From Nautilus pompilius (Eukaryota; Mollusca; Cephalopoda; Nautilida; Nautilidae), in contig JACATO010000092.1 in NCBI GenBank assembly GCA_018389105.1, forward strand, positions 124,001 to 188,000: a stretch of DNA of 64,000 nt, in the 5' to 3' direction. Positions 33,935-47,180 of this stretch are shown piece after piece. The notes under the pieces are model-generated. The model saw nothing but the letters and a program-made list of their open reading frames with translations. It was not told the DNA's origin and ran no database searches. The position numbers and the translations under genes were made by a program. Each line of letters starts with the position of its first letter. Position 1 is the stretch's first letter.

Positions 33935-35506
33935 GTATTTACTGCTTCTAAAATGGCAGCAAATCTAGTTTCTCCTAAATATTTTACATTTGGAGTAAAT
34001 CGTTCCTGAGCAAAATGTTTATCTTTAAGCCCATGTTGGTTTTAAAGTGTCCGATTACAACAGGAAATGATGTCCATCTACCATAATATATGTTTTAGGC
34101 TGGAAAAAAGTTCAGATCAATAGTTTTACCATTGATTTCAAATATTGGCTAATGAAAGGAAGAAAAAAATAGATATTTCTTAAAATTTTCATTTAAGTGA
34201 AAAGTTTTTAAATAGCCAGTCTAGACAATTTATATTTTTTAATAGAGTAAAGACGACTGCAGACTCTTTTCTAGAATTGGTTTATCAAACAAGTTATTTA
34301 CAAATTGGCATCGGTAATTAAGATATTTTTACAGTTGATAATCCAGTTAACCATGGCCAAAATCCTGTTTGCTTTTCCTATCAAGCCATCTCATGGTTAT
34401 GCTGACAATCAGAGGCACTGTGATAAAAATTAATATTAAATTTCATCTGCCATTCTAAAGACCAAATAAAAGACTAAGCAGTTTTTTTTAATTATTATTA
34501 AAGTTCATGTCCTTGACCTTGTTGACTTAATTTACAACTGATTAAAAAATGGGGGGATACCCTAAAAAGCATTTGTAGCATAGGAAGTAAAATCTCTTCA
34601 GTGTCATCTTTTGTTTTACAAATGCTTCAGAATGTGAACGTTTTAACCAATAAATGAAACGCGTTTCTACGCTGGTCATATGAAAATAGTATGGATGATT
34701 TCAGGCTGTGTACTGAGAGACATCTGGTGATAACGGTTTGCCTACAGGAAAGAATGTTTTCTTTGTGTAGGGTGCAGATTGCACAAAACACAGGGTTAGT
34801 TTTTTTTTTTAATTTTAGCATTTAACTCTACAATGGGTAGACGGACAGCCTTATACTTCATCAAGGAAATACTGCCTTAGTGTTCCTATTGTTAAGACAA
34901 TGCCGAATACAAAAAGTGGCACAGCGGAGCATCTGTCAAACAGAAGGAAAACAATTACTACACTTAAAATTTTTTTAAAGTTTGCAGTTTTGAATCATGG
35001 CCATGGTTTCCTCTTTTTTTGCTTGCATGTGCTGAATATTAAAATTTTGATTGGCTTTTGAAAATGGTTACATGGCTAGTAAATCATCCAATTAAAGCTG
35101 GCAGGTTGGGATGTGCTGGTTAGTCCCCTCATAGTCTAGGGAATGTATCAAAACGCTAAGGCAGGACATAATCATTCATGGCTTAACTTTTCATTACCCA
35201 GAGGTTGCCTGGTGTTGATTTGTTCATCACCCTCATCCTTAAATGTTGCATTCCTACCACAAGGGGATCAACGGAAGCAGTCAACCACTCCAGAAGTCAC
35301 TGATTTTTATTGCCATACTCCACAATCTGTCTAAGCAAGTAGAGAATGTCTGATTTTAGCATTTCAAACTGAAAAATGTTTGGTTTTCAAAAACACCATT
35401 ACAATACATAACTGGCTCGAGCTGCATGACCAAAGACAGCACACTTTTGGTTCCTAATTCAAAAACTCACTTCAGAGACCTGAATTTTATTGTTGTTTTG
35501 ATTTCA

Positions 35507-35507
<1 letters not shown>

Positions 35508-35549
<42 letters not shown>
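35508..35549 (+). repeat. (ATT)14 microsatellite
   Basis: Fourteen perfect ATT units, the longest pure trinucleotide array in the window and likely length-polymorphic. Confidence 0.95.
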
Positions 35550-36273
35550 TATTCGACATGCCCCAAACCTCTTAGGTCACTGCACACTTTTGGTGCCTGT
35601 GTCAGAAAGTTGGCATCTCTGGATCAATTTCATTCTTTTCTCTACCTACACTGAAAATTTTCTGAATTTTTTTGCAAAAAATGACAATTGGGTCTTGTTT
35701 GATGTGTGCCTCTTTGTTAGCCATTTGTATGCATTTCTGAAAGCCTTAGAAGGCCCCATGTCCACAGCAAGCACGAGAAATCCATTGGACAGCAGGGTGG
35801 CGGTCACAGTTGAGGTCACCAGCAGCATCCCTTTGTTAAGTGGAACAGAAAGAAATGTGGGGTAAGACACCTTTAGCAGCCAGCCACCCACTTAAAAAAG
35901 CTAATTCGCTACATTTTGAGCTAATCCGCCACAATGTAAAATTTTGTGTGCCTGTTATAAATAAATTCCAGGATTTTGTTCTTTTAAACTGCCGTTGCCA
36001 ATTTTGTTTTAAATGTTGATAACATGCTTAATCATGACATAAAGTGATTTCTCGCAGTTCAGTTTCTTTATGGAAACAGTATTGCACTGAAAAAACATGA
36101 GGCAATGTTCGAAGCTTTTCCCTACAACAACTAAATTCTCTTCCTTCAGCAAGTCTGTGTTCTGACATTATCACATAAGGCAGCCACCAGAGGAAACCCC
36201 TGGTGTCCCTTTACTAAACCAAGCAGAGGAGAACAGGGTGCAGAGGTTAGCCAACATGCTCACCAGAAAACCC

Positions 36274-36400
36274 CCACTACTAGAACTCTTCATTTTCAGA
36301 TGTGGGACAAAACCCACATGGCCAACTAGCTGATGAAGAGGACCAAGAAGAAGCCATGCCAGAGGTAGGGGGGGGGGATATGCTAGACCAAACCATTCCT
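36274..36400 (-). repeat. SINE copy, tRNA-derived family, 3' two thirds (minus strand)
   Basis: On the plus strand ACTACTAGAACTCTTCATTT is followed by TCAGATGTGGGACAAAACC, CACATGGCCAACTAGCTGAT, GAAGAGGACCAAGAAGAAGC and CATGCCAGAGGTAG. This is the reverse of the family body, ending near a G run and a degraded CTAGACCAAACC. The tRNA-like head is not clear. Closest in the window to the copy at 27855. Confidence 0.75.
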
Positions 36401-38269
36401 TACGCCAAACTCAGGCTCCCAACTTAAGATAGGAGTCTTTTGTTAGTAACTTAATTTGTACCAATAAATATTAATCTCTGAATATGCGCAGCCATGTCAA
36501 GCTGAAATTTGAAATATTTATAGACCATACCACCATTCTGCATCCTATAATCCAATAAAGATTCTGGCTCTAAATGTTGGAAAATTGTAACTTAACAAAG
36601 TGATGCCTTTCAAAAAAGAAAGAAAAATCTTGTAGTGTGAATTTTTTTCAGAGGCAATGAAATCACACATAAAGTCTAATAAATAGTAAATAGAATGCAC
36701 TAGGTGTACATATTTTAAATGAAACATTCCCTCAGAGGTTCTTGGTGTCTGTGATGATGATACGCTTTGGTATGTATCTTAAGGAAAATGATAAAAATTC
36801 TAGAGTTAGCAAATTCATGACCAGAATTGATTACAAGATAATAGACGTCTGGTCATAGAAAATTACATCTTGGTAATTCCGGGCTTGAACACATTGTCTT
36901 TGTTCCTTAGGCAAGGTGTTGTTTTACTAGAAATCCATCCAAACTTGTTGGAGTGATTTCCTGATGTGTGTTATGGTAAATAAGTATGAAGTTGTTTTTC
37001 GCTATTTCTAATTGGGCTGAATACTTGACCAGCAAAAAAAATTCTGTCATTTATTTTGAACTAAAGTTATTTATTTATTTCAATGACGTATCTATTGTAA
37101 ATGCACCCTGACTGTTGATCACTCTTCACTGATCCAGTATTTCCAATCTAACAGGGGAGACAAAGAGCCAGCTGTTTTTTTTTTTTTTTTATTAATGGTT
37201 CCAATAAAATCCAATGAATGTTCCATAGCCAGGCACCATTTTGCTGCCATTTATTCTTTGAGGTTTTTAATTTTTAAATTTTGCACTTATGGATTTGATT
37301 GCCAGAAAAATTCCATCCCATTTAATTTTTGGTTAATTGTTGTTCCTCTTATAAAAAAAAAAAATCTTAAGCTAAGTCACAATTACTGAACCCACTGATT
37401 TCTCCTAAAAATGGCTTTGCAAAATGTAGCTGTTAACCCTATTTCGCACCTTAGCTTGGAGAAAAACCAAACAACAAGAAGAAGCAAAAGTACCATTGGT
37501 TATTACTATCTACAGTGAAATGCTTTACTCAAATGAGAGTTCTGAGAAGAATCCAATCATAGTAAAACAAAATTGTGGCTGTCCTGTCTCACTCAAGAAA
37601 AATGCAGAATAGTGCTTGAACACTAGCATGTGTGTGTGTGGTAGGAATTTTTAGGGAAAATACCTGATTGTTTGTACACGCATGCATATAAAAGGACAAA
37701 AGTTATTTAGATCAGATGTCTAGTAGCAGGGCTACGAAGTTTGGCACGCAAATGTTCAGTTTTGATTCTTTAAATTTGTCCTTTTTTTTTTTTTAAAGTA
37801 AGAATTATGTTGCTGCATTTATATTTTTCAATGCTTATTTGTGTACTAAAATCATTTCTAGTGATCAGTCAAAATGGTTGCTGTTTGGTTTAACCTATGT
37901 CATTTTCCTGCTGAAGTTGCCATATCAATCTTCTGTAGATTAACTGAAAAATGATATTTTTCATAAAATCTATTTTATTTATTTCACTCTCTGCCATATC
38001 TGAGAATCACTGCAGCTATTAGTTTTCATATATAAAACAAAATCATACTGTCCCTATTGTTATAAAAACTACTGATGGGTGAACTCTCCAAAGAAATCAT
38101 GAAAAGGTTTTTTTCATTTCCTAATCAAGTTTTTATCCGATCACTAATGTTATTCCAACATATGATATATATCCATTTTCTCTCCCATGCTTCTCAACCA
38201 ATTTTTACTATACTAGCTTCTCCCTTCTGTGCAATACACAAAATGTGCACCCACCTACTTTGCTGGCTG

Positions 38270-38700
38270 AAAAGAAAGATGTCCGCTCATCTGGGAGAGG
38301 AGAGCAGCGACCTCAAGTGAGCGGACGCATGTCATAATCCATATCTGGCCTCGTTAAGGGTATTTATTTTTGCATTGCTGTTTCACTTGTCATATTTAAT
38401 AAGCAGATTTTGTGTGATCGCCCTTTCAGACCTGCTGATGAATGAAAATTCAAACCGACTGGGACAGGCAGACGCGCTTCTTCTGGGCCCTGCGAAGTTC
38501 TAGTCTGGCGAGTAATAAATTTAATCTTTACTATATTGCATTTTTCGGCCGGCAAGTTTGTTTTTGATTTTGTTCGCGCAACATAAGAGCAATCAAGCTT
38601 GAAATAAGTCTTACCTCTTTGGCGTGTGCATAATGGCGATGTTCAGTGAAGCAAATTAACAGTGCCAAGTTTCACCTGAAGAAGACCTAGTGGAGAAGGT
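38270..38700. other. GC-raised island, candidate conserved non-coding element, with a 9-bp hairpin
   Basis: The stretch has CpG-containing, low-repeat sequence between AT-rich flanks. At its left edge GTCCGCTCA (38281-38289) pairs perfectly with TGAGCGGAC (38318-38326) over a 28-base loop. No open frame above 63 codons and no splice-bounded exon I would defend. Such islands in the introns of developmental homeobox genes are often enhancers; here that is inference. Confidence 0.35.
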
Positions 38701-41700
38701 AATAATTCTAAAAGAGTGTAATGGAATATATTATGTTGAATTTCCACAGATTTCGTGAGGCGTTTGTGCTTGTTTGTTTTTGTTGTTTTTTTTTTAAATT
38801 TATTTTTGAATTTGCTATTATTTTTTTTCCTTAGTCTTTTTATTTGGTTTTTAAATGAGAAGACGGGGAAGGAATATCACTAAGAAACTTTATCCAGACT
38901 GAAAACTATGTAGATTTTCTCATAGCAAGCTCTTGGACCTTTTCTGATTACGGTAATAGGGTTGGGCGCCATAATGCGGAGTGACTACAATGTGCCCAAG
39001 TTGGTTATGTACAGATGAAAGTTGTGTGTGCACACTTTGCAAGGGCTGACTAATTTATAATTCTTACATTGTGTTATTTTCATAGCTTTGTTTTTAATTT
39101 TTCAAAAATACTATAAACTGTCCAGTCTTTTTAAGTCTTTCAAATTTGTTTTTTCTCCTTTGAAATGGAGCTTTTACTACTATTTCCTATCCAATGGTGT
39201 ACCAAAGAATTTGGTTAAATCACTTTTAAATGTCCCTGCAAGACAAAACCAACATTACACAGTATCATTAATTTGTTCAGTTTTAGCATCCTTATAGATT
39301 CACAGATGTTTTTCTTTTTTTGGGGGGGGAGATTTCAGTCTATAACTGTTTGATACTTTGCATTGGATTACTTTTTGTTTCCATTAAATTCTGTATATTT
39401 ATCCTGGTAACAACAGTGCACAACATCCATATTCCTTTCTGGTGCTCGTACATCTCCGCTATCGAGGAGCCAAATAAGCTCCAGTTTATTCCTTAAAAAA
39501 TGATCACAAGGTTTAAGCCATTGTTTTACTTAAAATGGACAAGAACCATTGTATGTGATAACTAAAAGGAGGAGCATGCCATTTTACATTAACCATGATT
39601 TTGTTTCAGTTCAGATAGTTTATTTGTGACAGATGACATCTTTAGGTTGTTGTGCCTTTTTGGTTAGCTCTTCTCTACCTTGTTGAATGTGTAAACTCAC
39701 CCCATATATGTATATCGGATTATTGTTCCAACATGTGTTTGTCTTAGCAGCACCCAGTCAGCATGTATAATAATAATGAAGATAGGTGGTTATTTTTGAC
39801 ACTGACATATGCAAGAAAAATCATACATCCTAAGACGTATTTTGTTATTTTTCAAGTTTAGTATATAGTTTGTGTGTGCATATGATGGATCATGCTTGGG
39901 GACTTTTTCCGAGTATGTATTGTTTCACTAAATTGTCTTTGTAGCATCTTTGGTCACAGCAGAAATGCTCATCTTGTTGTGTTGTACATTTCAGGTTTGT
40001 TATCTGTATTTGTAACAATGAATCAAACTCTGACAAAAAAAATTCAAAAAAGAAAACTATATAGATAACCATGTAAATTGAATCTGTCTCTGTTTAGTAT
40101 TAATATGGATAGAATTGATTTTGCCAAACTTGCCAACTTAGTCATGCATACTTGGGGGGGGTGTGAGTTCTTTGTACAGACCAATCAGCATTTAAAAAAT
40201 TTTACTTGCTCGAAGGTGCTGATAGAGAAGAGGAACGGGAGAGTCGATAACAATGGTTGTATGTGTGTGAGCAGATTATTTACAAGCCAAAGTAGTGGCA
40301 GTAATTTTTCGTTACCAGGTGCCCCCCTTCTCCCCTCCCTTGTATTTTTTTGTTGTTGTTGTTGTTGCATCATCCATTTGAGATAAAAAGAACTTCGAAA
40401 AATATTTCCTACTGACGGTAAGGATGTCGGTTCATTAAGAACATAATAGGCTTTTAAAAATTTCTTAATTGATAACATCCAGCGAAGCGTATAATGAAGG
40501 AAAACGTTTGTGCACATTTTCAGAAAATTATTTCTTGTTTATTATCTTTCTCCACTGGTTTTATTGTCTTAAAGAGGATTTTGATAAACAACAAAAGAAA
40601 TACTTGCTCTTTTGTAAATAAAAGAGAGAAATAGAATATACCAGAAATAGTGAAAAGTAGTCAAATTATGCGCTACTACGTAAAACCAGCTTGGTATGTT
40701 AGCTAGCTACTACATCGGATTTCCGTCGTCATTTGTGCAGGATAGCGGTCTTTCCGAAAAATGAGAACAAAGGGAGCAGTAGGCACATGGAAATAAAACC
40801 TGGGTCACTAACTTTGTTAAGAATTGTTAACTTTGCATACTTCATTAACCCCTCTCCCCCCAAGAGATAATGCAGAAATTTATGGCTAATGTGGCAGTTT
40901 TACTCTTTTTTTTTTATCTTTGGTAGTATGTGTGTGGTTAGGCTGCATACTGGACTGCCAAATTGCAGGGACTCAGAGTTTCTGAATGCAACTTACAGAT
41001 AGCTCAGTTATAGTAGTGCTTACCATGACTCAGGTGACAATTTCTCGTAGATTGACTGTATCACCCACGACATCGCTTGACGATAAAATATTGTTTTACC
41101 TTTCTGCATACATGGATACAGAGCAGACTTGCCACAACACCAAACAGCTTTACCGCTTGAATTGCATCACTTTCTTAAGCATTTCTAAAATTACTTTCAG
41201 TTTATCTGTTTACTTTGCATACTTACCCGAAAGAAGTTTTCAAATCTTTTGTGGCCAGTTCTAATAGAGGTTGATTAGTGTGCTGAATTCTGGTGTTTTC
41301 TTGTTTTTAATGGCAGTTTCACTTTTAAAACAGTAAAACCAACAGAAGGTCAGATATTAAGAGGAACGGACGTACCTTTATCAGAATCGCCATAAGACGA
41401 CGGCTAAACTCCTTTATTTCCCTGGTGCAATGTGCCCCAAGAACTGACTTGAAGTTCTGTTAAAAATTTAATCAATGGTTTTTAAGAAATTACAAAATTT
41501 ACTGTAAATTTGGAACAAAAACAGAATCTGTATATCCTGACAGTTTTATAATTAAATTTCAGAATACCTACTTTTTGTCAATCTTTGTCTGATTAAAACT
41601 TTGCTGCCATTTTCACCTGTTTCATCTTTAAAAAAAAAAAAGAAGCTAAGAATATTTTAGGTACTCCTTTTTTTTTTAAAATTTAAATCGAAAGAATTAA

Positions 41701-42537
41701 AATTGTACCTTATTCTGGTTTTCTCTCTCTCTACCAGTTAGCAGAAATTTCTGCGCTTGCCTCCATCTTTAGATTACTTTTAAGTGTGACGAGTAATAAA
41801 TCTAAAACATATGTCACCAGTTATAACTCAGTGACTGGGTGCAGGTGCTTTTGCATTTCTCGGAAACAAAAATAGCAAAAAAATTGTGGATTTATTTCTA
41901 GTTTGCCAGGTTTTATGTTCTACATTATATTTGGTATTGTTTCATTACACAGATTAATTATATGCAACAGCTGATCATCAGATAAACAAAAGATGGCTTC
42001 TTTTATGAGTGACAATAAAGGTTGTAAATCTGGTATTTATGGAGTTAACAGGTTTTGTTAGTTTTTACTGCTTTACAGAACTCCCTTTCTATATTCACTC
42101 ATTGATAGGATCATTCATTCCATGAACCCTCCCCCCAATCAGGGGATCAGTCAGTAAACATTAAGTACCTTTAAAAAAAATAAAATGTATAAAACACAAT
42201 TATTTTTTCTTGTATAAAACAGTCTAATAGTTAAACTGAATTTTTGTCAACTTTTAAAGTTGCCAAAGAATGTATAGGAGACGTATAGTTGGTTATCTTC
42301 CTTGATTAAAAGTTGAAACTAAGGACAAAAAAAAGGCAGCAATTCTGTGGAAATCTGGTTTCAAAACCTATCATTGAAATTCTAACAACCCAGAACTGGC
42401 TGATCAAAAAACAAACTGGCTTTTCGTGGCAGGTGTTTCTTTTTAAGGTCTCTGTCAGATTAGATTATTTTCACCTACTTTTGTTTAAGTTCCACCATTT
42501 ATGAGCTATTCTTCAGGTTGTATTCCCTGCTGGCAAT

Positions 42538-42616
42538 AGTAGACGCTCTTTGATTTTTTCACCACTGTGATTATTTCTTGGGCAGGGAAACCTGCCCAAG
42601 TAGACGACAACCTGTT
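42538..42616. other. Perfect 10-bp hairpin with GAAA loop inside an 8-bp direct repeat
   Basis: CTTGGGCAGG (42587-42596), loop GAAA (42597-42600), then CCTGCCCAAG (42601-42610): all ten pairs match and the loop is of GNRA type on the plus strand. The segment is framed by AGTAGACG at 42538-42545 and at 42609-42616. The direct repeat could be an 8-bp target duplication as made by hAT elements, but no inverted ends are seen. It could also be a structured RNA element of the intron. Confidence 0.5.
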
Positions 42617-44741
42617 CGTTTTGGGTGTGTGTCCCTGCGAATCATCGCTTAAACTCCCACTGCCACTTATGGTAAACATTAAATCAAAAGATCTTAACTT
42701 CTATGAAGTCTTAAGATAAAGATTTCTTCTATATCCTTAATATTTTGTTGTAGTTTTTTTTCCTTGATTTTCATCTATGAAGGAAATGAATCACTGTTTT
42801 ACACTGTTAGTAAATCTATTTACCAAGAGGCTTCAGAGACAATTCTGTAGGCATCTGTAACGGTTACAGTGAGGAATGAAGTTAATATTATGCCTGTAAC
42901 ATTTTCATGAATTCTTTTATCTCAACTTAATATAAATAAGAGACTTCAGCTTTGGCACCTCTTTTTTTTTAAAAAAATGTCTAACATAACTTTTTAATTT
43001 CTGTTTATTTAATTCAAATTGGTGGAGTCTTTTTTATTTTATTTTTAATGCAGACTCGCGTGTTTGCGTTAACGAAAGTGTATTGTGGCTTGGTTATCTC
43101 AACATTTTGGATTCAGCTACATTTTTTAACAGCAAGATGAGTGTTCACAGCCACAGCTACCTTAGATTTCATCTAGCAGTCACATTGATGTGCTAATGAT
43201 GATGGGGGAGGACTAACCAAAGGAAGGTGTCTTTGTGTTAATTCTAAGTCTTGCTAAACTCTCGAACTCCAGTAACAAGTATAAATCAGTTTCCCCATAG
43301 AGTATTGGTGGGGGGGGTAAGGGTAAATGCAAACATGTGTTTTCTACATGTTACTATCAAACCTGAGTTGCTGAGTTGTCTTTTATAAAAGGTATACACT
43401 ATATTCTCGGCCTTTTTTCTTTGTTTATAGTGACTGCTGAGTTGCCGGTATAAAATAGAAATAACATTTCCTGTAAGACGTTCGGTCTGCCAGCAAAGCT
43501 TTTGGACGATACATTTATTCTTTATTAGTGATTCAGCTAATTAGAAAATAATTCTAATCTGCAGTGAATTCTAAACTAATAGGAATTTTATTTGTATCAG
43601 GTAGCACATGAAAATCAACAGCAAGCAAAACATTCCAGCTGAGTACTAACTATTGTTTCTACTCTTGGTTCGAAATTTAACTTATGATAAATCAACATAA
43701 ATAATAAAATGCCTTATGATGATTTTATACTTGACTATGTAAAGTGGAAGAAAATTAAAATTTCATTTTAGTCTTGAATTTGGAAAACAAAAATGAAAGA
43801 AAACTATTTTAACGAGTTTCTCGGCAAAACATTTTAAGATGATTTGCTACTCTTAGTGTCAGCCAAAATGCGGAGATGACGAGATAGATGTATTTACACA
43901 GTGTTTGTTTATTTAGGAAGACTCCACAAGTAGTTCTAGATATAATCACATTTAGTTTGTTTTTAAATGAAGTATATAACTAAATTAATATATTTCCATT
44001 TTTCACTGACTGACTACTTAATACCTTGATTTAAAGGATATAAATCTATTTTAACCCTCCATACCAACTGGAGTACGTTTGTTGCATCCTATTACTTTTC
44101 AAATCTGTATCATTCAGCACACGTTGAGCGATAGGAGCTGTGATGACACTACCTTCCTCATCAACAACCTTTTGTAGTGACAAATGCTTATATCACTCCA
44201 ACCTCAGGTGTTTTGCATCTAGACTGATCTAGGTGATATATATATTATATAGTGGGTTAAAAATATGTTTTATAGATTAAAGACACAAGAGACAATGAAC
44301 ATGTACTTTAGTTTGGAGATACCTCACTGAATTGGTTTCTTCTTTGAATTTTTGTTTTTTAATAGAAAAATGAGTTTATTAGTTTGTCATCATGAAAGTT
44401 GTGCTTCAAGAAATAACTTAATTTTAGTCTATTGGTTGCTTGCCATACTTCTGTAATCTACATTTACCTGGGAACTTTGAGCATCTTCAATCAAGATGGG
44501 TTGCTGTGTAAGTCACCCACTGCATGCTGATGAGGAGATAAATGGTTCAGTCACAAACTTTTCTTGGAAATGCTTTTGTTATTTTTATTTGTAATATTAC
44601 TCATATATATAAAACTCAAATGTTGCAAAAAAACAGCATGCTTAATTTTCCACTGAAAATTTTGTTTCTAAAGAGTTGGAGGAGTTTGTGAGGTAGAGGC
44701 AGAAAGGTTCGGTTCAGTTACGCATATGATATTCATCTTTA

Positions 44742-44753
44742 CGACGTCACGTG
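44742..44753. promoter_or_regulatory. Overlapping CRE-like and E-box motif
   Basis: CGACGTCA (CREB/ATF-like) overlaps CACGTG (canonical E-box) within 12 bases. CpG-bearing motifs are scarce in these flanks, which makes it stand out. A chance match is quite possible. Confidence 0.2.
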
Positions 44754-44791
44754 TTAGTTACACATTCTGAACTTTTCAGTGTTTGTTCTTG

Positions 44792-44811
44792 TTTTTTTTT
44801 TTTTTTTTTTT
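44792..44811 (+). repeat. Poly-T run (20)
   Basis: Twenty consecutive T. No family sequence recognised beside it that would make it the tail of a minus-strand retroelement. Confidence 0.9.
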
Positions 44812-45245
44812 GTCTTAATAACAACTTCAAGATTGAATTATCCATATGTCTTGTGTTCCTTAATCTGTTATTGCTGGATGTTAATTTTTACAAAGGAACG
44901 TAGGATACATGGTTAGATAATTATGGCCCTACTCGAAAAACCTCTCGTTACATGCCAGCTGTGAATTACTGCATATCCATACTGCTTGTTTTAATATGAT
45001 ATGTGCCAACTTTTGCTGACAATACCACGGAATACATGGTAATTTGGCTAATGTGTGCCTGGGAAGGAGGGGGAAAAATCCACAAAAGTGGAAAAATAAT
45101 TTAATACTGACAAATTACTTTACCGTACACTTTGTCGGGTTTTATAATTAAGCAAGTCTTTTGTCCATTCAAAAGAAAAGAATACTGTGCTTAACATACA
45201 AAATTAAGCATAAATGTGGGCTTCTAATAGCCTTGTAGTCCAAAT

Positions 45246-45330
45246 CATACCTGTAAATTATGACAAGCATACCTGTAAATTAAGGATGGCATACTTGTAA
45301 ATTAGGGAAGCCATGTCTGTAAATTATTGA
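45246..45330 (+). repeat. Tandem repeat, 22-bp unit x about 4
   Basis: Units start at 45246, 45268, 45290 and 45312 with exact 22-base spacing. Each carries CATACCTGTAAATTA or a variant of it (CATACTTG..., CATGTCTG...), followed by a variable 7-base part. The last unit is partial. Confidence 0.9.
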
Positions 45331-46313
45331 TTTTTATTTTGCCTTCTTCAGATCCATTCTCTGTTTTTCCAGCACTCAAAAGTTCCAGCTGTGAAATATT
45401 TCAGTGATAGGATTTTTCTTTTGTAAAGAAACTTTTTTTATCTTCGTTTTTTTTATTAAAAAAACCATACATTTTTTTATTGTTTTTTAACGCATTAATT
45501 CGTTTGTTTAGTTTTCTTCATGTTTGCTTATTTCGCTATTTTCAAACTTAAAGATGCGCATGCATTTTAACTCGTCTCGTGATTTAACCAGGCAACATCA
45601 GTCCTCACAAAGTTAACACCACCACCACCAATGGCCAGTGATGATCCCATCGGGACTATCATCAGAACATTGCATTGCTCATTTGTTTTCTTTATCAAAT
45701 CTGAATTTAACTGTTAAATATAACAAAATTTAAAAATTAAATAAATATAAGATTCAATTATGTGTGTATCTGTGTCAAAAGCTACAGATTTAAAAATGTA
45801 TTTTCTTTATTAACCATAAAATTATAAAACATAAAAATTATTATTGTTTACTCATTGTGAGTTAATGTGATCCTTAATTATTTAAGTTTGGTAAGTAGAA
45901 GGGGACGGGAAACTGCCATCGATAATACTGGACCCCCACAGTATGAAATTTTTGAAAAGTTTTTAAATATTACTACTACTTAAAGCTGCCTGTTTATCTC
46001 ACTCACTCTAACATTTCTGCTAATAAAAACAATGAAATATCTTAATATCAAACCTGATTGATGATGGTTCAGTCTGCACTCATTTTCATTATCACAATTT
46101 AAAATTTGGCCTAGATATTTCTAAATATACAAGGATTTCAAAGAGCAGTTTGGAAAAGCTAAAGGGATTTATTTTATGATGAAAGAAATCTAAGCAGAGT
46201 AACTTTAAAAAGTTAAACTTTTGCCTCCCTTGTCTTTAATGGCTTCAAAGTAACTGCAAAGAGGTGATTAAAGGGAGATGTTTTGTTTCATTTGGCTAGC
46301 ACGGCTTCATTAC

Positions 46314-46334
46314 CCCCTCATTTTAAATGAGGGG
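46314..46334. other. 21-bp perfect palindrome
   Basis: CCCCTCATTT, one central T, AAATGAGGGG. Ten perfect pairs around one base. It lies in a less AT-rich stretch (46260-46850) containing several scattered short open frames that I regard as chance. Confidence 0.7.
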
Positions 46335-46849
46335 CTGGCTGTTACGGTCTTCCCTGTTTGGATGTCAAGCACTCACCTGTTGCACACGGTGGCTTTGGAA
46401 AGCATGGTGCCAAGAACTTTGCTAAAAGACTAAAAGATAGCAGCAAGGCAGTGTGAGAAATTTTGTAGTGTCTCTTGAATGTGTCAGGCAGATTCCCGCT
46501 GTGGAACTGGTGAATGATGATGAAAATAGTGCTGCTGCAAAGTAAAGTGGTTGTTTGTTGTTTTCTCTCTAGCAAAAGAAAAGATTTTAGTGTTGATTTT
46601 GAAGGTTTTTTTTTTTATTATTATTATTTTCACTTCCAAAAAAAAAGCATTGCTTCCTTTGAGCAATGAGAAAATCATATTTCTTTATTGGCAACGTAAT
46701 CCAGTTGTCTGTCTGCACATCGCCCTGCAGCAAAGCAGTCCCCCTGTTGTAAACATCATCAAGCTAGACAGATGTGCAAAAGTCAAACATTATTCTATTC
46801 TCTGGTTGACAGGATGCTGTATAAAGTAGCTTGGTCAAATAAACATGGG

Positions 46850-47180
46850 GACCGACGAATGAACAGTAGTATTGTTAGGTGAAAGAAAGGGATACTTTTG
46901 CCATCAGAACTACACACCGGTAGCCGCTCGCATGGGTTTATAATGAGATGGAGGAGAGACACCATGCCCTGAGGAAGTCCTTACAAGTGACCTGCAACAA
47001 ATACCTTAAATGAGTTGATACCTGTGCTTGGGACATGATTGGCATCATGGTTGCTGATGCTGAGACCCTGCAGGGCATAGTGCGAACAACATAGGGCACC
47101 TATTAGGATGTAAATTGGAATCGAATGGCAGTGAAATGTCACGAAGGCACAACGCACATCGGGTTTTTAACAATAAGATG
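46850..47180. other. GC-raised island, possible conserved element or old repeat
   Basis: Complex sequence with several CpGs between AT-rich flanks and about 1.5 kb before the homeobox exon. No long open frame, no inverted ends and no second copy in the window. Function unknown. Confidence 0.25.

Noticed and set aside
43660-43680. GGTTCGAAATT as the B box of a tRNA gene
   Set aside because: No A box, no acceptor pairing and no cloverleaf around it.
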